Under the pieces are notes generated by a model, which worked only from the letters and a program-made list of their open reading frames with translations, did not search any database and had not been told where the DNA came from. Positions 1 to 12,400 of a stretch of DNA of 64,000 nt are shown here, one piece after another. The position numbers and the translations under genes are program-made. The stretch spans positions 16,673,951 through 16,737,950 of the forward strand of contig NW_020654422.1 of assembly GCF_003589595.1 (NCBI RefSeq). The letters run 5' to 3'. Position 1 is the stretch's first letter, and each line of letters starts with the position of its first letter. This DNA comes from Hyposmocoma kahamanoa. Its lineage: Eukaryota; Arthropoda; Insecta; Lepidoptera; Cosmopterigidae.

Positions 1-1680
1 GCACTTTGCACGTTTCATACAGAGTTTTAGTGGGACATCGATAGGGACTGAATGTCATTACTTTTAATAGAGATCTTTGTGCTATTTCTAATCGTTTCAT
101 GTGAGTTTTACAAGCACCACCCCAAGTCCCAATACAATAACTCAACACCGATTGTGTCAGTGCAAAATAAATTGTGCGCAGCAGGTTTAGGTCACCAACA
201 TGCCTTAATTTCTTGAAAACCCACATGAGTATCCTGACTCGAGAGGTAATGTAATCTATATGAGTACTCCAGCTTAACCTATCGTCCACTAAAACACCTA
301 GATATTTCACCTTGGTTGATTTAATAATAGAAAGACCCGAACAGTCAGAATTATACGGTGCGCCACAGGTATGGACTTTAAAGTCGAGGTTAGTACGTTT
401 AAGTTTATCAAGAGCAAATTGTAAAAAAGTTGTTTTTGATAGGTTTAGTGTAAGAAGATTTACCTTCAGCCAGCAGCTAACTTTGTGGAGTACCATCTTA
501 GCATTCCGGCAAGCTTCGTTCCAAGTCTTTCCATGAAAAACTAAAGCAGTATCATCCGCACATGTAAATATTTTGCCATTTATTAGAGACTGCTGACACA
601 GGTCATTTATATAGATTATGAATAGTCTTGGTCCGAGGACGCTACCTTGCGGAATTCCAGAAAGAACTGAAGCATCAGTACTAAGCTGTTCATCAATTTT
701 ACGCGCTGCGTTCGTCCATATAAGAAATCCCTAAAGATCACAAGAGCACTACCCCTTAAACCAATATGATATAGCTTGTTCACAATTTAGAAGCAGCATC
801 ATTGGCATCAGAAATAGAAGCAATAAAGGAAAAGTCAATTGTTTCTAGGTACTTAACAGCAGCCTCAAAGTTAATTCTATTTATAACGTTACACTTAGCT
901 GTCAGCGTTTGAGCTAGACGTAAATTTAGAAGAATAGAACAATGATCAGTCAATAAGGAATCCAATTCAAATATTGAGGCGGGAAAAATGGATTTTAAGA
1001 TAATGTGATCTAAACAGTTTAGCTTCCTAGTAGGGTATGTCCTGGTAAAATGCCAAGCTCAGCAGTTAGATTTAAGTAGGGTGCACTATTATTGTCTATA
1101 TTGCTAGGCTTGATATCTATGTTGACGTCACCAATCAATATGATATTTTTTGCTGAATTAAATGGCCAAATAATATTTTCTATAGCATTTAAGAAACTGT
1201 AAATTATATATTTATTATATATAAATATGTACATATATAAGTATGTATATATTATCTATAAGTATGTACATATTTATATATAATATTATATATTATATAT
1301 AAATATATATAATATTATAGAAAAGTACCACCAACCTCATCCGGTTCAGTCACAGTGCAGTTGATGTTCTTGTAAATATACGACAATCCCATCGTTTTGT
1401 TTTTTACACTTCCGGGACAAATGTGTGATATAATTTTCCATTGGTTTATGTTCCACCAGCCAGCATTCAGTCAAAATTAATATGTCTGTGCTGAAAGAGA
1501 ATGTAGATATTAGTGCTAATAGAGAATCTAGGTTTTTATATGTACTGCGAATGTTTAGAGAAAAAATATTTAATGATGATACAATACTCTTAGTGAATTA
1601 CAAGTTTCAATGTCACAGTAATGTGCTGATGCCACAGATACTATCCAATTCTAGTATAAAATTTTGATTAGCCATTTTAA
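1..1680 (-). pseudogene. Decayed non-LTR retrotransposon (CR1/Jockey-like)
   Basis: Read on the - strand this is a broken endonuclease/reverse-transcriptase polyprotein. Around 1620-1440 are endonuclease N-terminal features (FSLNIRS, then ILTECWL). 1234-1080 carries an ILIGDVNIDI block and 965-900 an LLTDHCSILLNL block, the end of the endonuclease. Between about 780 and 730 most of the RT palm is missing. 660-590 then reads SGIPQ..VLGPRLFIIYINDL and a degraded catalytic box (CADD). 330-1 is the RT C-terminal part (KYLGVLVDDRLSWSTHIDYI). Stops, frameshifts and an AT-rich (TATA)n insertion at about 1195-1320 interrupt it. The element may continue beyond base 1. The superfamily is inferred from motif style only. 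Confidence 0.8.
1195..1320. repeat. AT-rich low-complexity tract (TATA-type)
   Basis: About 125 bases made almost only of TA/ATA units, lying inside the LINE remnant. It is simple-sequence expansion with no coding potential. Confidence 0.8.
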
Positions 1681-2009
1681 AAATAAGTAGCGACGTGGGT
1701 GCACAATTATTGCAAATAATAAAAAATAGTGGAGTAAAGGAATGCAGTAACAATATTTTTAATAAGTACACTCTGTAAGAAAATAAATATATGCGTAAAG
1801 TTTCGTGCAAGATTATACAAACGTTGATTTTTGGGTGTCAGTTTTTCCGATATGTATATAGATTACAATACATAATTAAAGAAATTGAAAAATGTCAAAC
1901 TAATTTTGTTTAAAAAGATCTTAAACATTAGTAGCAATAACAGCTCTCTTTTTTTATTTTAGAGATTTCATTAGTGTGCCGTTTATAGCGCCGGCGGGTG
2001 TATTATTGC

Positions 2010-2080
2010 TAGAAATTATGGAGTACCTCAGGGTAGTGTGTTGACACCTGACTTATTCGTCTTAAAATTATGGCGTTTCC
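2010..2080 (+). pseudogene. Tiny reverse-transcriptase scrap
   Basis: The + strand reads GVPQGSVLTPDLFVL at about 2020-2065, the conserved RT block B of non-LTR elements. Nothing convincing is attached on either side, so this is a relic. The rest of 1680-2510 shows no gene that I can support. Confidence 0.5.
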
Positions 2081-2513
2081 GTTGCATATACTTTGTAGCA
2101 AATATAATAAAGATGTTAATGCATTATCATCATCACTGATATACTCGTATAATTGTAAAGCTATTGTGTAATCCACCTACATTCTGTATCACAAACGCTA
2201 TATAAAGTATTCTCCTTATGCAAATATCATTTGGCTTCGTATTTACTTCGTGTTTTCCTGGCAAAGTGATTGCTTGTTACATATTGACATAAGCGCATTT
2301 ACCCAACTTTGTATGATAAATATAATAGTTTATTTCTTGAACAGTTTTCATTTTACGACATTAGTAGCGGAGGTTTCTTTTGAGCATAGTGACTATACCC
2401 TTTAAATATTTCGAAACGTAAGTGTTAGGTTTTTAAGGAAAATAAATTGTGTTACGAGTGAGTATGTAATTAAGTGCATGATTACGTAGTTATGCAGTGT
2501 TAAGAGCTTTACG

Positions 2514-2590
2514 ACTTCCGCGGCCAAGTGGCTTGCACAACGCTTTTCGTAGTGTCGCCATCTCTGTAGTCCCGGGTTCGATCTCTAAAT
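2514..2590 (+). repeat. tRNA-like SINE head fragment
   Basis: A box-A-like stretch (CGCGGCCAAGTGGC) is followed about 50 bases later by a box-B-like GGGTTCGATCTC. No acceptor stem pairs across it, so this is a SINE head and not a tRNA. 2590-3090 beyond it is plain AT-rich sequence with nothing recognised. Confidence 0.4.
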
Positions 2591-3149
2591 GTCAAAAAAC
2601 TAACTTTCCTATATCAAGAGTGGAAATTTAAAATCTCGTAAGGAATATTTTGTCGTAATGGAAAATGTTCCTATTACAAATTTTCCCTTACGACATTTCA
2701 AATTTTCACCATCGTTATTGCCTCGGGTCTGGGTGTTTGTGGTACCGTCGTTTCCGATTTTCATAACGCAAATGCTTTAGTTACTACTTTGGGATAAGAG
2801 AAACGTATGATGTTGTCTAATATATACTTCTATATAATATGTATATTGTACCTAAATTCGAAGTAGAATATATGTCAACATACAAAAATACTTATACGAT
2901 TTTCAGGGTTTTCGCCTCAAACTATAATTTCAATATTTTTCCCGAAATTCGATTAGGCCATTGATAATATTAATCTTGAAGTCATGTTTGTGACGTATTT
3001 AGTAAAAGAAATTCAATAAAAATTTCAAATTACTAGTCAGTTATTTGTAACCAACATAAAAATTACCTGTAATTAATTATTTATAAAACTGTGATGATTT
3101 TTTTATTTGAAGAGATTTTATATAAAAACATTTGTGCCGCCAAGCAGTA

Positions 3150-3300
3150 TTATGACAACTTATATCTCAAGGTGACGGGTGCTGTTGCAGTGCCCCCCAG
3201 ATCTTTGCGATTTAAAGTTCTGAGCGACACTGCAACTGTTATGGATAGGCGTGTCGCTTACCTCCAGGCGGATGACTTGTTCGTCCTGTCACTTGGTATC
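3150..3300 (-). repeat. Dispersed repeat R1 copy
   Basis: An inverted copy of a family that recurs about ten times in the window. Diagnostic strings are CACTCAGAGCTTTAAATCGC and CTATCCATAACAGTTGCAG. The open frame seen here (3091-3453) is just repeat sequence. I cannot assign the family to a class. Confidence 0.75.
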
Positions 3301-3954
3301 ATAAAAAAAGGTATGCCCGAGACTGTGCGAAAATTATCCGAAAGATGCGCGATATGTCTTTTGACTCGTATCTATATAGTTTGTATGTTAAGAGGGAGCA
3401 GAGGAAAAATTCCTAATCTTCGATTTGATTTTAGAGAGGTATATCCACTTTAAAGTTAAAAATAAAATATTGTATGAGTAACTACACGATATATTCAAGC
3501 ATAGACATTAATCAGAAATATAAAACAATAAAGTTTTCTCGATATATAAAAATCACGAAATGACCTCTAATTTTCACATTTTTTCGATTCATCCTCGAAA
3601 TGCTACAGGTTATTAGTACAAAAATTAGATAATTAATTATATTTATGCATGATCGAGAACTGTCACTACGGATTTTTTTTAATCCCTTTAGTTTTAGAGT
3701 TATTCCGCTAAAACGAATTTGGTACTTTTAATGCGCAAAATTCAACATCTGTCGCATGTCACGCGAACTTCAGGCATATATTTGTTTCACAAATTTGGGC
3801 GGAGCCAACGTCAAATCTTTTTTGGCATGCTCCCTCTTAAACAATTGACATAATGTTTAGGTATAACGTTATGGTTACGACAACGCGACGATGTAAATTG
3901 AGCTTAAGGGATTTTAACTCCCAATCAAAAATATCAATATTCATTTAAGTCGTG

Positions 3955-4040
3955 CACCCGACCAAATGGCTGGGGCATTCGGTATCGGTAATCACTCGAC
4001 TTGAGTCGAAAGATTGTGCTTCGATTCGACTTAAGCGAAT
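3955..4040 (+). repeat. Possible tRNA-like SINE fragment
   Basis: Starts with ACCCGACCAAATGGCTGGGG, which resembles box A, and ends with GCTTCGATTCGAC, which resembles box B. It is degraded and lacks tRNA folding potential. Confidence 0.3.
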
Positions 4041-4167
4041 TATTTTCCCATTGGAATGATTAGTATTAATAAAATTCAAATTTGCGCATCGCTAGCACAA
4101 AGTAGTGACATTTTGTGTTTGGTACTATTGAAGTACTGACCTGTAACAGTTCAAAAATATTTGTTTC

Positions 4168-4250
4168 CCTATAAGACGACTTTTTTTTATAATACTAAGC
4201 AAGCGACACGCCTGTCCATAACAGTTGCAGTGCCACTCAGAGCTTTAAAT
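4168..4250 (+). repeat. Dispersed repeat R1, 5' fragment
   Basis: Has the R1 start (poly-T, ATAATACTAAGC) and the strings AAGCGACACGCCTGTCCATA and CACTCAGAGCTTTAAATC. It is truncated after about 80 bases. Confidence 0.65.
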
Positions 4251-4439
4251 CAGCTTTTTCTACGACCGCGTCATCTAGGGTCCTGGATTTTTTCCTGCAG
4301 AATGAGTTGCAGTTGAGAGTATTCATCAATCCGCATGATGTGCCCGAAGTACTGCAGCTTCCTCTTTTTTTTATAATATAATAAGATGACTACTTCTTCT
4401 AAATCCCTTCAATTCAGCTGTCAGATTTGTGCATTCATA

Positions 4440-4727
4440 AGGCTCAACTCACACTGGCGCAGAGTCGAAGCGTCGCGACGCGTCATGTTTTTCGCCTATA
4501 GCATATTCATCTCTATTTTCCCATCATTAAAGTACAAATTTGTGTTATGCAAAAATGGAATCGTCGCGCATTACTTGGGGGCAGTGAGGCGTCAGACACC
4601 GACCACACTGTGATCCGGGCGCACTAATGCGAAGGACGTCGCGCGTCGACGCGTTTCGCCAGGCATTGTAGTTGAAAAACAGGACGCGACGCGATGCTTC
4701 GAGTCTGCGCCAGTGTGAGTTGAGCCT
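4440..4727. mobile_element. MITE family M1, copy 1 (long TIRs)
   Basis: A foldback element of about 288 bp. The ends read AGGCTCAACTCACACTGG inwards from both sides, and the terminal inverted repeats extend about 45 bp with a few mismatches. A flanking TA on each side fits a TA-type target duplication. The GC-rich core has no transposase. A second copy lies at 32850-33124. Confidence 0.8.
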
Positions 4728-4804
4728 TAAAGTATTTTGTACAGGCTGTTACGTAATGTTGCCTTGGAAATTCAAGGTCGTAGATAGTCGTTATCAAATA
4801 ATAA

Positions 4805-4900
4805 ATTGGCATTGATTTTAACCGACCTCAAGAGGTTCTCAATTCCAATGTATTTTTTTTGTGTGTATGTTACGGGTTATTCCAACATTGTAAGTGAATC
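4805..4900. repeat. Dispersed repeat R2 fragment
   Basis: Contains ACCGACCTCAAGAGGTTCTC and TTGTGTGTATGTTACG, a degraded version of the R2 pattern (GAACCTCCTCCTTTTTTGAA on the other strand) that recurs near 32610-32810 and 42570-42730. Confidence 0.55.
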
Positions 4901-5235
4901 GTAGATTCTTTTTTTATTGGAAAGGAGGTACTTCAATATAAATCCCACTCAAATGTGAAGAAAATGATTAATATTTTAATCGATTTCAATAAAACTTGGC
5001 AAATAGACGTGATTCCACAAAATTTTGAGGTCAGTTTTTTTTTCTTGAATATTTTGTCCAATATATTAATTAAATACTCATTTAATTGAAAAAAAAAAAT
5101 ACAATAATCAATAATCTCGTAGGTAACAAAACTTATTCTGAAGTTATTTCATGACAATATAGTATTAAATTAATTTTTATTTAAAATGATATCGTATTTT
5201 AGAATTAGGAAATACATATTTAAGCAATTGATTGA

Positions 5236-5359
5236 ATTGAATTTGGATAAGTAAACAACTTTTTTGTTGCAAGACCCATTTTCATTCACGAATAAAAACT
5301 ATATTGTGACAGTGGAGATCACTTGCAACAAAAAAGTTGTTTACTTATCCAAATTCAAT
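5236..5359. repeat. Perfect 38-bp inverted repeat, 48-nt loop
   Basis: The left arm 5236-5273 and right arm 5322-5359 are exact reverse complements over 38 bases (arms begin ATTGAATTTGGATAAG). No coding sequence overlaps. The absence of any mismatch implies a very recent origin or ongoing homogenisation. Confidence 0.9.
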
Positions 5360-6125
5360 AAACTAACGTAAACGTATGGAAATGAATTTAGCATTAAATC
5401 TAAGCAATCCATTAATTTTAAGTAGAAAGTATATAAAATAAAAATTATTGCAAATAAACGACACACACTCATTCCTAGCAACTTTAGTTCACGCTGCCGT
5501 ACGGCTTCAATAAAAAAACAATTTGTTTGAATCCGGGCTAATTAAAAGAAAGACCGATCGGATGGTGTAATTAATACTAGGAAAAATTTATTTAGTTTTT
5601 ACAGAATCTTTATTTTTATGTCAATGCCCTTATAATAATTTGTTATTACGTTTTCTAAGAATAATTTGCAATTTCTGCTAGCCATTCCGATGAGATTTCA
5701 TACAGTTTCGTTTGTCCTGTCAATTGTATAATTATAATTGAATAAATATTAAAAATTTACATTATTAATATTAAATATTTCGTATTCCCGCTCTTATTAT
5801 AATTTATGTAAGTAGATGTGTTCATTTCTTTTACTTTTATTTTTTTATTTATTGAAATATTTAATTTGTTTTTTATTTGTCAAAAGCAATTGTGTATTAA
5901 ATAAACACACAAAAATAACACACACACGCACACACACACTCATAAACTCATAACACACACACTCATGGCTCCACATTAGGGACGCACTTATACATACATA
6001 AATTAACCCTAGCCTTATTGCTATCTAGCACCATGACCACCACCACCACCTCTTATACTGTGTTATTTTATGTATTTGTTCTATAGTGCAATAAAGAATA
6101 TTTCTATTGTATTGGATTCATTTCA
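5360..6125 (+). other. Upstream flank / 5' intron of the ODC-like gene
   Basis: AT-rich sequence with no convincing ORF. It contains a (CA)n-rich stretch at about 5905-5970 and ends in a splice acceptor (GGATTCATTTCAG, 6114-6126) directly before the ATG exon. The gene therefore has at least one upstream non-coding exon, which I could not place. Confidence 0.6.
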
Positions 6126-6129
6126 GGAC

Positions 6130-6424
6130 ATGGAAACTACAGCACAAACAACATTTCAAAATGATTTTACTCACAAAAATGATTCAGTACATTCGAAAAA
6201 TGGACAATTCAAACTTCGCAACGGCACTGAATACAAAATGCAATACGGTGTGGAGGGCCCTAAAGGTGCTTTAGTGTTAGATGGATATTCAGCGCAAGAT
6301 GTAGCTAGAGCTATGATTGAGAAAGGGGGCCAGGCGGAGACTTTTTACTTATTGGACATGGACGAAATCTACCGCCGTATACAACACTTAAAGAAAATGA
6401 TGCCAAGAGTACAAATATTTTATG
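6130..6424 (+). CDS. ODC-like coding exon 1
   Basis: Begins with ATG three bases after the acceptor at 6126 and ends after PRVQIFY plus one base, before donor GTACAT. It carries the N-terminal region (residues 1-98) with the GYSAQDVARAMIE helix. Confidence 0.85.
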
Positions 6425-9400
6425 GTACATTCTTCTCCTGATATATGATTCATACTGGATTATTTATAATATACTAACAATCTCGCAGAACTATAATAAC
6501 AACAAAAAATAGTAGAAATGGTACTAAAACAAGTAATGCGCGAAGTTAGGTGCGAATAGCAGAGAGGGATCCAGAATGGTACTAAAATACTCAACAGAAG
6601 AACTAAATGAGTATAAAGCGTAACAGACGGTACAACATTCTACAATGTTTTGTAAAAAGTCATGGAACAAAAGCTTTTTTTATAATACCTAGTGCCGGGA
6701 CGAACAAGTCGCGCGCCTGGTGGTAAGCGACACGCCTATCCATAATAGTTGCAGTGCCACTCAGAGCTTTAAATCGCAAAGATCTTAGGGGGTCTGCCAG
6801 TGCACCCGTCACCCTGAGACATAAGTTGACAAAGCAAACCGGAACGCAGTAGGTATATTAACTTAATTAGGATTAACCTAAGCTGGTTTTTGCTTAAAAT
6901 GTCCTCAGTCTGATTGAGGTACTTTCGCTGAGGTTGACCTCGTCCAGCTGTCCCATTCGCGCTTGTCTTTTATATTTCATCGGTAGCGACTTCTCGACCA
7001 CTGGTCTAGAAGATGCCTGTGCACACTGCACACATATCCAGGTTGAATCGTTCGGAAAGTACAGAACAGTTTACCAGTGAGCATAATGAACGTTGATGAA
7101 AAACGCTTTGAGTTCCATTTGCATTATAGATTAAGGATTACGTTTCTTACCAAGGTATGAGATCTTTTTATTTTCTCGATATTTCGGAATAGGTTGACTC
7201 AGTCAACCCGTGACCATGAAGCGTAATGGTGCATTCCCGTGATGTCAAACTCGCAGATTTCCTTGGGCGAGCTCGCGAAGCGTTCGAGTCCGGGCGGCCT
7301 CCTTGGGCTGACACTCCACGTCGCGCCTTTGAAGTTACCGACCAGCGGCAGATACGAACAGGCCGCCACGGGCGATCACGGGCGCGCTCGGGCAGCCCTC
7401 TTTATACGCTGCGTTTTCTAGAAAAGAATTGCGCAATGTGGGCAGCGAAACGGGCCACGGGCCTTGCGGAGCCACTTTAGGAAGCCTGTAATTAGTGATA
7501 TTAATTTACATTGTTATTTACAGCTATGAAAGCCAACGACTGGGATTTAATATTGAAATTGGTGGTGTCGCTTGGAACCGGATTTGACTGTGCTTCGCCG
7601 TGCGAGATACATAAGATTACACAACTCAATGTCAACCCTCAGTAAGTGCGTACACAAACAGATCTTGCCTGGATTTTAGGATAATATTTTAAGTATATCA
7701 TTTTTTTTTTGAAAACTAGTGATAGACACAACATTACATCGAGTATATAACCAGAAATAGAGACGAAATGTCATTTAATTTGTTTCAAAACTATTCTGCC
7801 ATATCATTACTGTGACAACTGCGCTCCGATTGGCCACCCTCAATTGTTTCACTTCAAATCGACCAGTTTAACTTGAGCTTTGCTATAATGGACGAAAATT
7901 GCAAAATTACATATTTAATATTTACTTACCGATAATAATTGATTCCGTTTGTTAAATTACATGTTTTGCTGTTTTTCCCCTCACCACCGAATGTAACAGC
8001 ACGTCATTGTTAGAGATATTATCTTTATGACAATAAATATGGAATATTTTTTGGAATGTATGGAGACGTATACACAGGTCAGTTGTTGGCGCTGTACTAT
8101 TTCAGTGCAAACGAGAGTTAATATTTATAATTGGTGTGTCACCAGGAAAGTATGGCCCTTATTTCCCTTTAACTGGCAGTTCTTGATTGTCGTCTTCACA
8201 AAGTCACAAATTCATTTAAAGGGGCAATGTGTAAGTTTCTATAATAAGATTCCGGTTGATATTCAACATCTGCCTTTCACGAGGTTTAAAACTATAGTGA
8301 TACAAAAACCTTATACTAAAGGTTCTGTATTATACAGCTTCTGCGTACTTGGATGACAAAAATTCGTGGTAATGACCCGTTAAGCTCTCACACAACAACC
8401 GTGTTTCGATCTATGAAGTTTGAAGTGAATATTGTGAATGATAAACCTGTTCAATTGTATATTTACAAATAGCAACCCCTAGAGTTTCTTGCTCATACTT
8501 CTCAGGGAAATCTGACTTCCGAATGAGCAATACAGTTTAGTGAATATGACGAATTCAAGTGTAATTTGCTTCAAACACATCTCTATTAATGTAATCATAA
8601 TAGCAATCTTTGGTTGTTTGACGCACCTTTTTTCAGGAGTATCATATTCGCGATTCCAACAAAAACCAAAGAGTGGATGACTTTTGCTAGAGAATCTGGA
8701 GTGAAGCATACTACATTCGACAGCTCTTATGAACTTAAGAAACTTAAGCAGCACTGGCCTGATGCTAAGTACGTAAATTAAAAATACAATATCGACCCAT
8801 TTTTGACGACAAAACTGCCTCCGTGGCCGAACGGTTACCATGCCGGACTGCCACGCAGAGGTCCCAGGTTCGATTCCCGGGCCGGGAGAAATGTTTGTAT
8901 GGCTTACATTTATTTCTCTCGTGAGTTTGGGTGTAATTTGTGGTTGTCTATGTGTGTGTCCATGGCACCCGCGACACAGGGTTTCCCTAGTGCGGGGCTA
9001 TGTTGAGTGTGTGCGTTATTTATTATTATTTATTTGTACTGCTGGGCACGGGCCTCCTCTCAGGCGAAAGTTGTAGTCATAGTCTGCCGCGCTGGGCCTA
9101 TGAGGGTTGGGGATTTCACTCGTTTTCCGAGGGTTGTGAATATCCGTCGAGGGGCAGGTTTCATCACGATGTTTTCTTGCACCGTACGCTGTATTGACCA
9201 TATTGACTTAGCTTTTACGTTTTAACTTAATTGAGCGTCCCGGGCACGTGGGCGGGTCTGGCTTGAATTTAGTCTGCGCGGCGGCCCGCGCGGTTGTATT
9301 ATTCAGAGAAATTTAAAAGTTGTTGCCTAGTAAATAGAATTCAGATTCGCATTAATGTACACAAAGGCGTAGTAACTGGGCGGTAAAACGTTCACCTCGT

Positions 9401-12400
9401 GTAACTGGGCGCAAAGCTCACGGTCAATATCAAATTAATTTTCGCACATAAAATCCAAAAAGTTCAGAGATGCGGGCCAGTATTCGAACCCGCGGCCTCT
9501 ATTAAATAGGCGGTAAGTCAAACGTAAAACGCGAGATAAAACGCGATATAGATCTGAAATAAAAATAGTTACATTTCCTAGGCTTTTTGAATATACTTTA
9601 ATGTTCATATTTTGTTAAGGATAATGCACAACAAAACTTAATGACCACGCCATCTATTGACATTTCGGAGTTAATAATTTCTATCAAAAAAAATTTGGCT
9701 CACCGGGTTGCGCATATGGCTTTCCGTATACAGTACGTCCCCCAAGGAGAGACGAGGTAGGTACGCTTTTCTAAGGGGCTAAACAACTGAAGTACCGTAC
9801 CCAGTATGTCCCCTCAAAGCGACGAATTAGATACGCCTTTCTATCTACCGTATAAGTTTAAGCCATTAAAAACCCATATTTAGTACGTCCACTAGGGAAT
9901 GAATTAGGTACGGCTTTTCGTGAGAAACGCTCGTAAGAAAGCGTCTCTGATTCGTCACGTCTCGAGTAATTACTGAAACAAATTATCTGCTATAATATAG
10001 AATTTATGTATTTATTAAAGTTAAAAGGAATACAATTACAAAATTAATCATTATCAATATTTATATATTTAAACAGTTTTCATTAAATACAAGATAAATT
10101 TATTAGGAAACAAACAAGTGCTATAACAGTCTGAAAGAATTTTTCGAAGACAAAAATTAAATGACGTCCATTAAATCTACTACAAAATATACTATAGAAA
10201 TTAAGTAAGTGATGGTAAGTGGAGACACTTTGCAATTCTCGTCATTCGTTCCTTCATACTTCAAAATTGAAAATCAGTCACAAGTTTACTAACTAGAACT
10301 GTAAATCGTTCTCCATCCATTTTAAATAATCTTAACTCAAACACAAACGATATTAATCAAAGTTATGCCGCAAATTACGTAAAAATACATGCAAGATCGA
10401 AATGAACTGTGACACTGCACTCGCGCGAAATCAGTTGTTATGAATATTATTATTTCTGGCCTATTTTGAAACATGCCAGTATCACCAAACATGCAACTGA
10501 TTAGAGCTTAGAGTTCTCTATTTTGTAGGTGTTTATTGGTAGTGTAGGTGAGACGGAGAGAGATACCTTACGTGTTTATTATTTGCGTTTTGCACTGTTT
10601 ACCTACAACAATAAGAGACAATTTCGTTTGAATTATGTATGACTTTTGAGTATTTGATTCTAAAATTAATCGACGTGACGAATCAGAGACGCTCTTTTAC
10701 GAGTGTTTCTTACGAAAACCAAATCCCGTACCTAATTCGTCCCCTAATGGACTTATCAAATACGGTTTTTTAATCGCTTAAACTTATGTGGTAGCTGGAA
10801 AGGCGTATCTAACTCGTCACTTCGAGGCATACTGTGTATGGTATTTCTGTTAAAGCGTACCGAACTCGTTTCCTTGGGGGACGTACTGTATATGGGAAGC
10901 CATATACGCCACCGGGTTCACCCGACACTTTTTCCATTTACCAGGATTCATAAAACGTTTAAATTTAGTAACGTCAAAAAATGAAACCAACGGATATTGA
11001 TTGATATTTTCAGGTTACTTATTCGGATCAGAGTTGATGGTGAATGCACTTACAAGCTGGGAGAGAAATTTGGTTGTTACGATACTGAAGCAATTGATTT
11101 GCTGGAGGAAGCTGCTACACTTGGCTTATCTGTCAGTATTGTATTATGTAACTCAATTACACACTCGGAAGTTACTGAAAATAATTGATGAACCGTTTAT
11201 TTTGTTATAAGCGCCATATAGTTGATATTTAGTTTTAAGTATAAGTACTGAGCGTGCTGTTGATTGTACTATCATAATACGACAAAATACTATAACGTAT
11301 ATATAGTATATACATTAACGAATGATCGGGCTATTGTGTCGTACTGTTATGATTACAAAGAATTTAATTAATAATATTTTTTACGCCATCAGGTAGTTGG
11401 AGTGGCATTCCACGTCGGAAGCGTGTGCACGTCAAGCGATAGCTACGAAATGGGACTTAAACGAGCCAAGGGTTTGTTCGAGCATGAGGCCAAGGCTGGA
11501 AGGCATATGAAGATCGTCGATATCGGTGGTGGTTTCCAGAGCGACTGTATAGATAGAATAGATGAGGTATTCATACATTATTGGCTAGTTGTTCGTCATT
11601 TTAACTGCCGGCTAACGAACGGTTAACATCCTTGATTGACGCAGAGGTCCCGGGTTCGATTCTCAGGCCGGGAGAAATATTAGTATGGCTCTATACATAC
11701 ATGTGTACTTTTTTGTATTAACTTTCTAACATCGTACCTATACAGACTGTTTTTTAATGGGTCAGTATGGGGAAATCCGAAACCACAGAACAGTTTGAAA
11801 CTGTCTTAGGAACAATTCAATCTTTTTTTGTGATGACTATTTTGGCGTAGTAATTTTTTTGGTCAAGCATGTATTGTCGGTAAAAATTAATAAAATTGAT
11901 ATTTTTTTGTACTATCCCAATTCTTTTTTCCAATACAATAATTAAATCATCCTTATAACAAACTGAGACTATTAGCTTTAACAAAAATAGTCAATTTTAT
12001 TCATTTTGTATGAATAAATATTTTATGAAATTTGTTATTAAACGAAACTATTTTTCCGGATTTAAATCGCGTATATTTGTTTTTTCAAACCAACCGCGTG
12101 TAGAGTAAAGGAATGCTTTCTTTGTAAAATTAAAAATAAGGTATTTAATTAAAAACTATTGTAACTATAGTGAAAAAATAGGGTGATTTGCATCAATATT
12201 AGACATAACTGGTTGAAGACTGTACCACCTCAGTTAACCGTGACCATGGGACCTGTAAAGGCCCCGAAATGTCGGTTTTTTTTTGAAAAAACAAATATAC
12301 GCGACATAAATCCGGAAAAATAGTTTCATTTCCTATGTGTAACAATCGCGAAAACCTAAGAACTCGATTTGTTATAATTGTTAATACAAAGATCGAACAC

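Noticed and set aside
3091..3453. 120-residue ORF
   Set aside because: Made largely of an inverted R1 repeat; no start context or domain.
5905..5970. CRISPR-like short repeats
   Set aside because: This is a plain (CA)n microsatellite; no array of spaced repeats exists in the window.
7226..7480. 84-residue GC-rich ORF
   Set aside because: No domain, inside an intron, open in two frames because of GC content.
8027..8356. 109-residue + strand ORF as a gene
   Set aside because: Its second half is the C-terminal end of a LINE polyprotein, found in three truncated copies, and the first half is intron sequence.
8803..9225. Several overlapping short ORFs
   Set aside because: They lie wholly inside SINE S1 and S2 copies.
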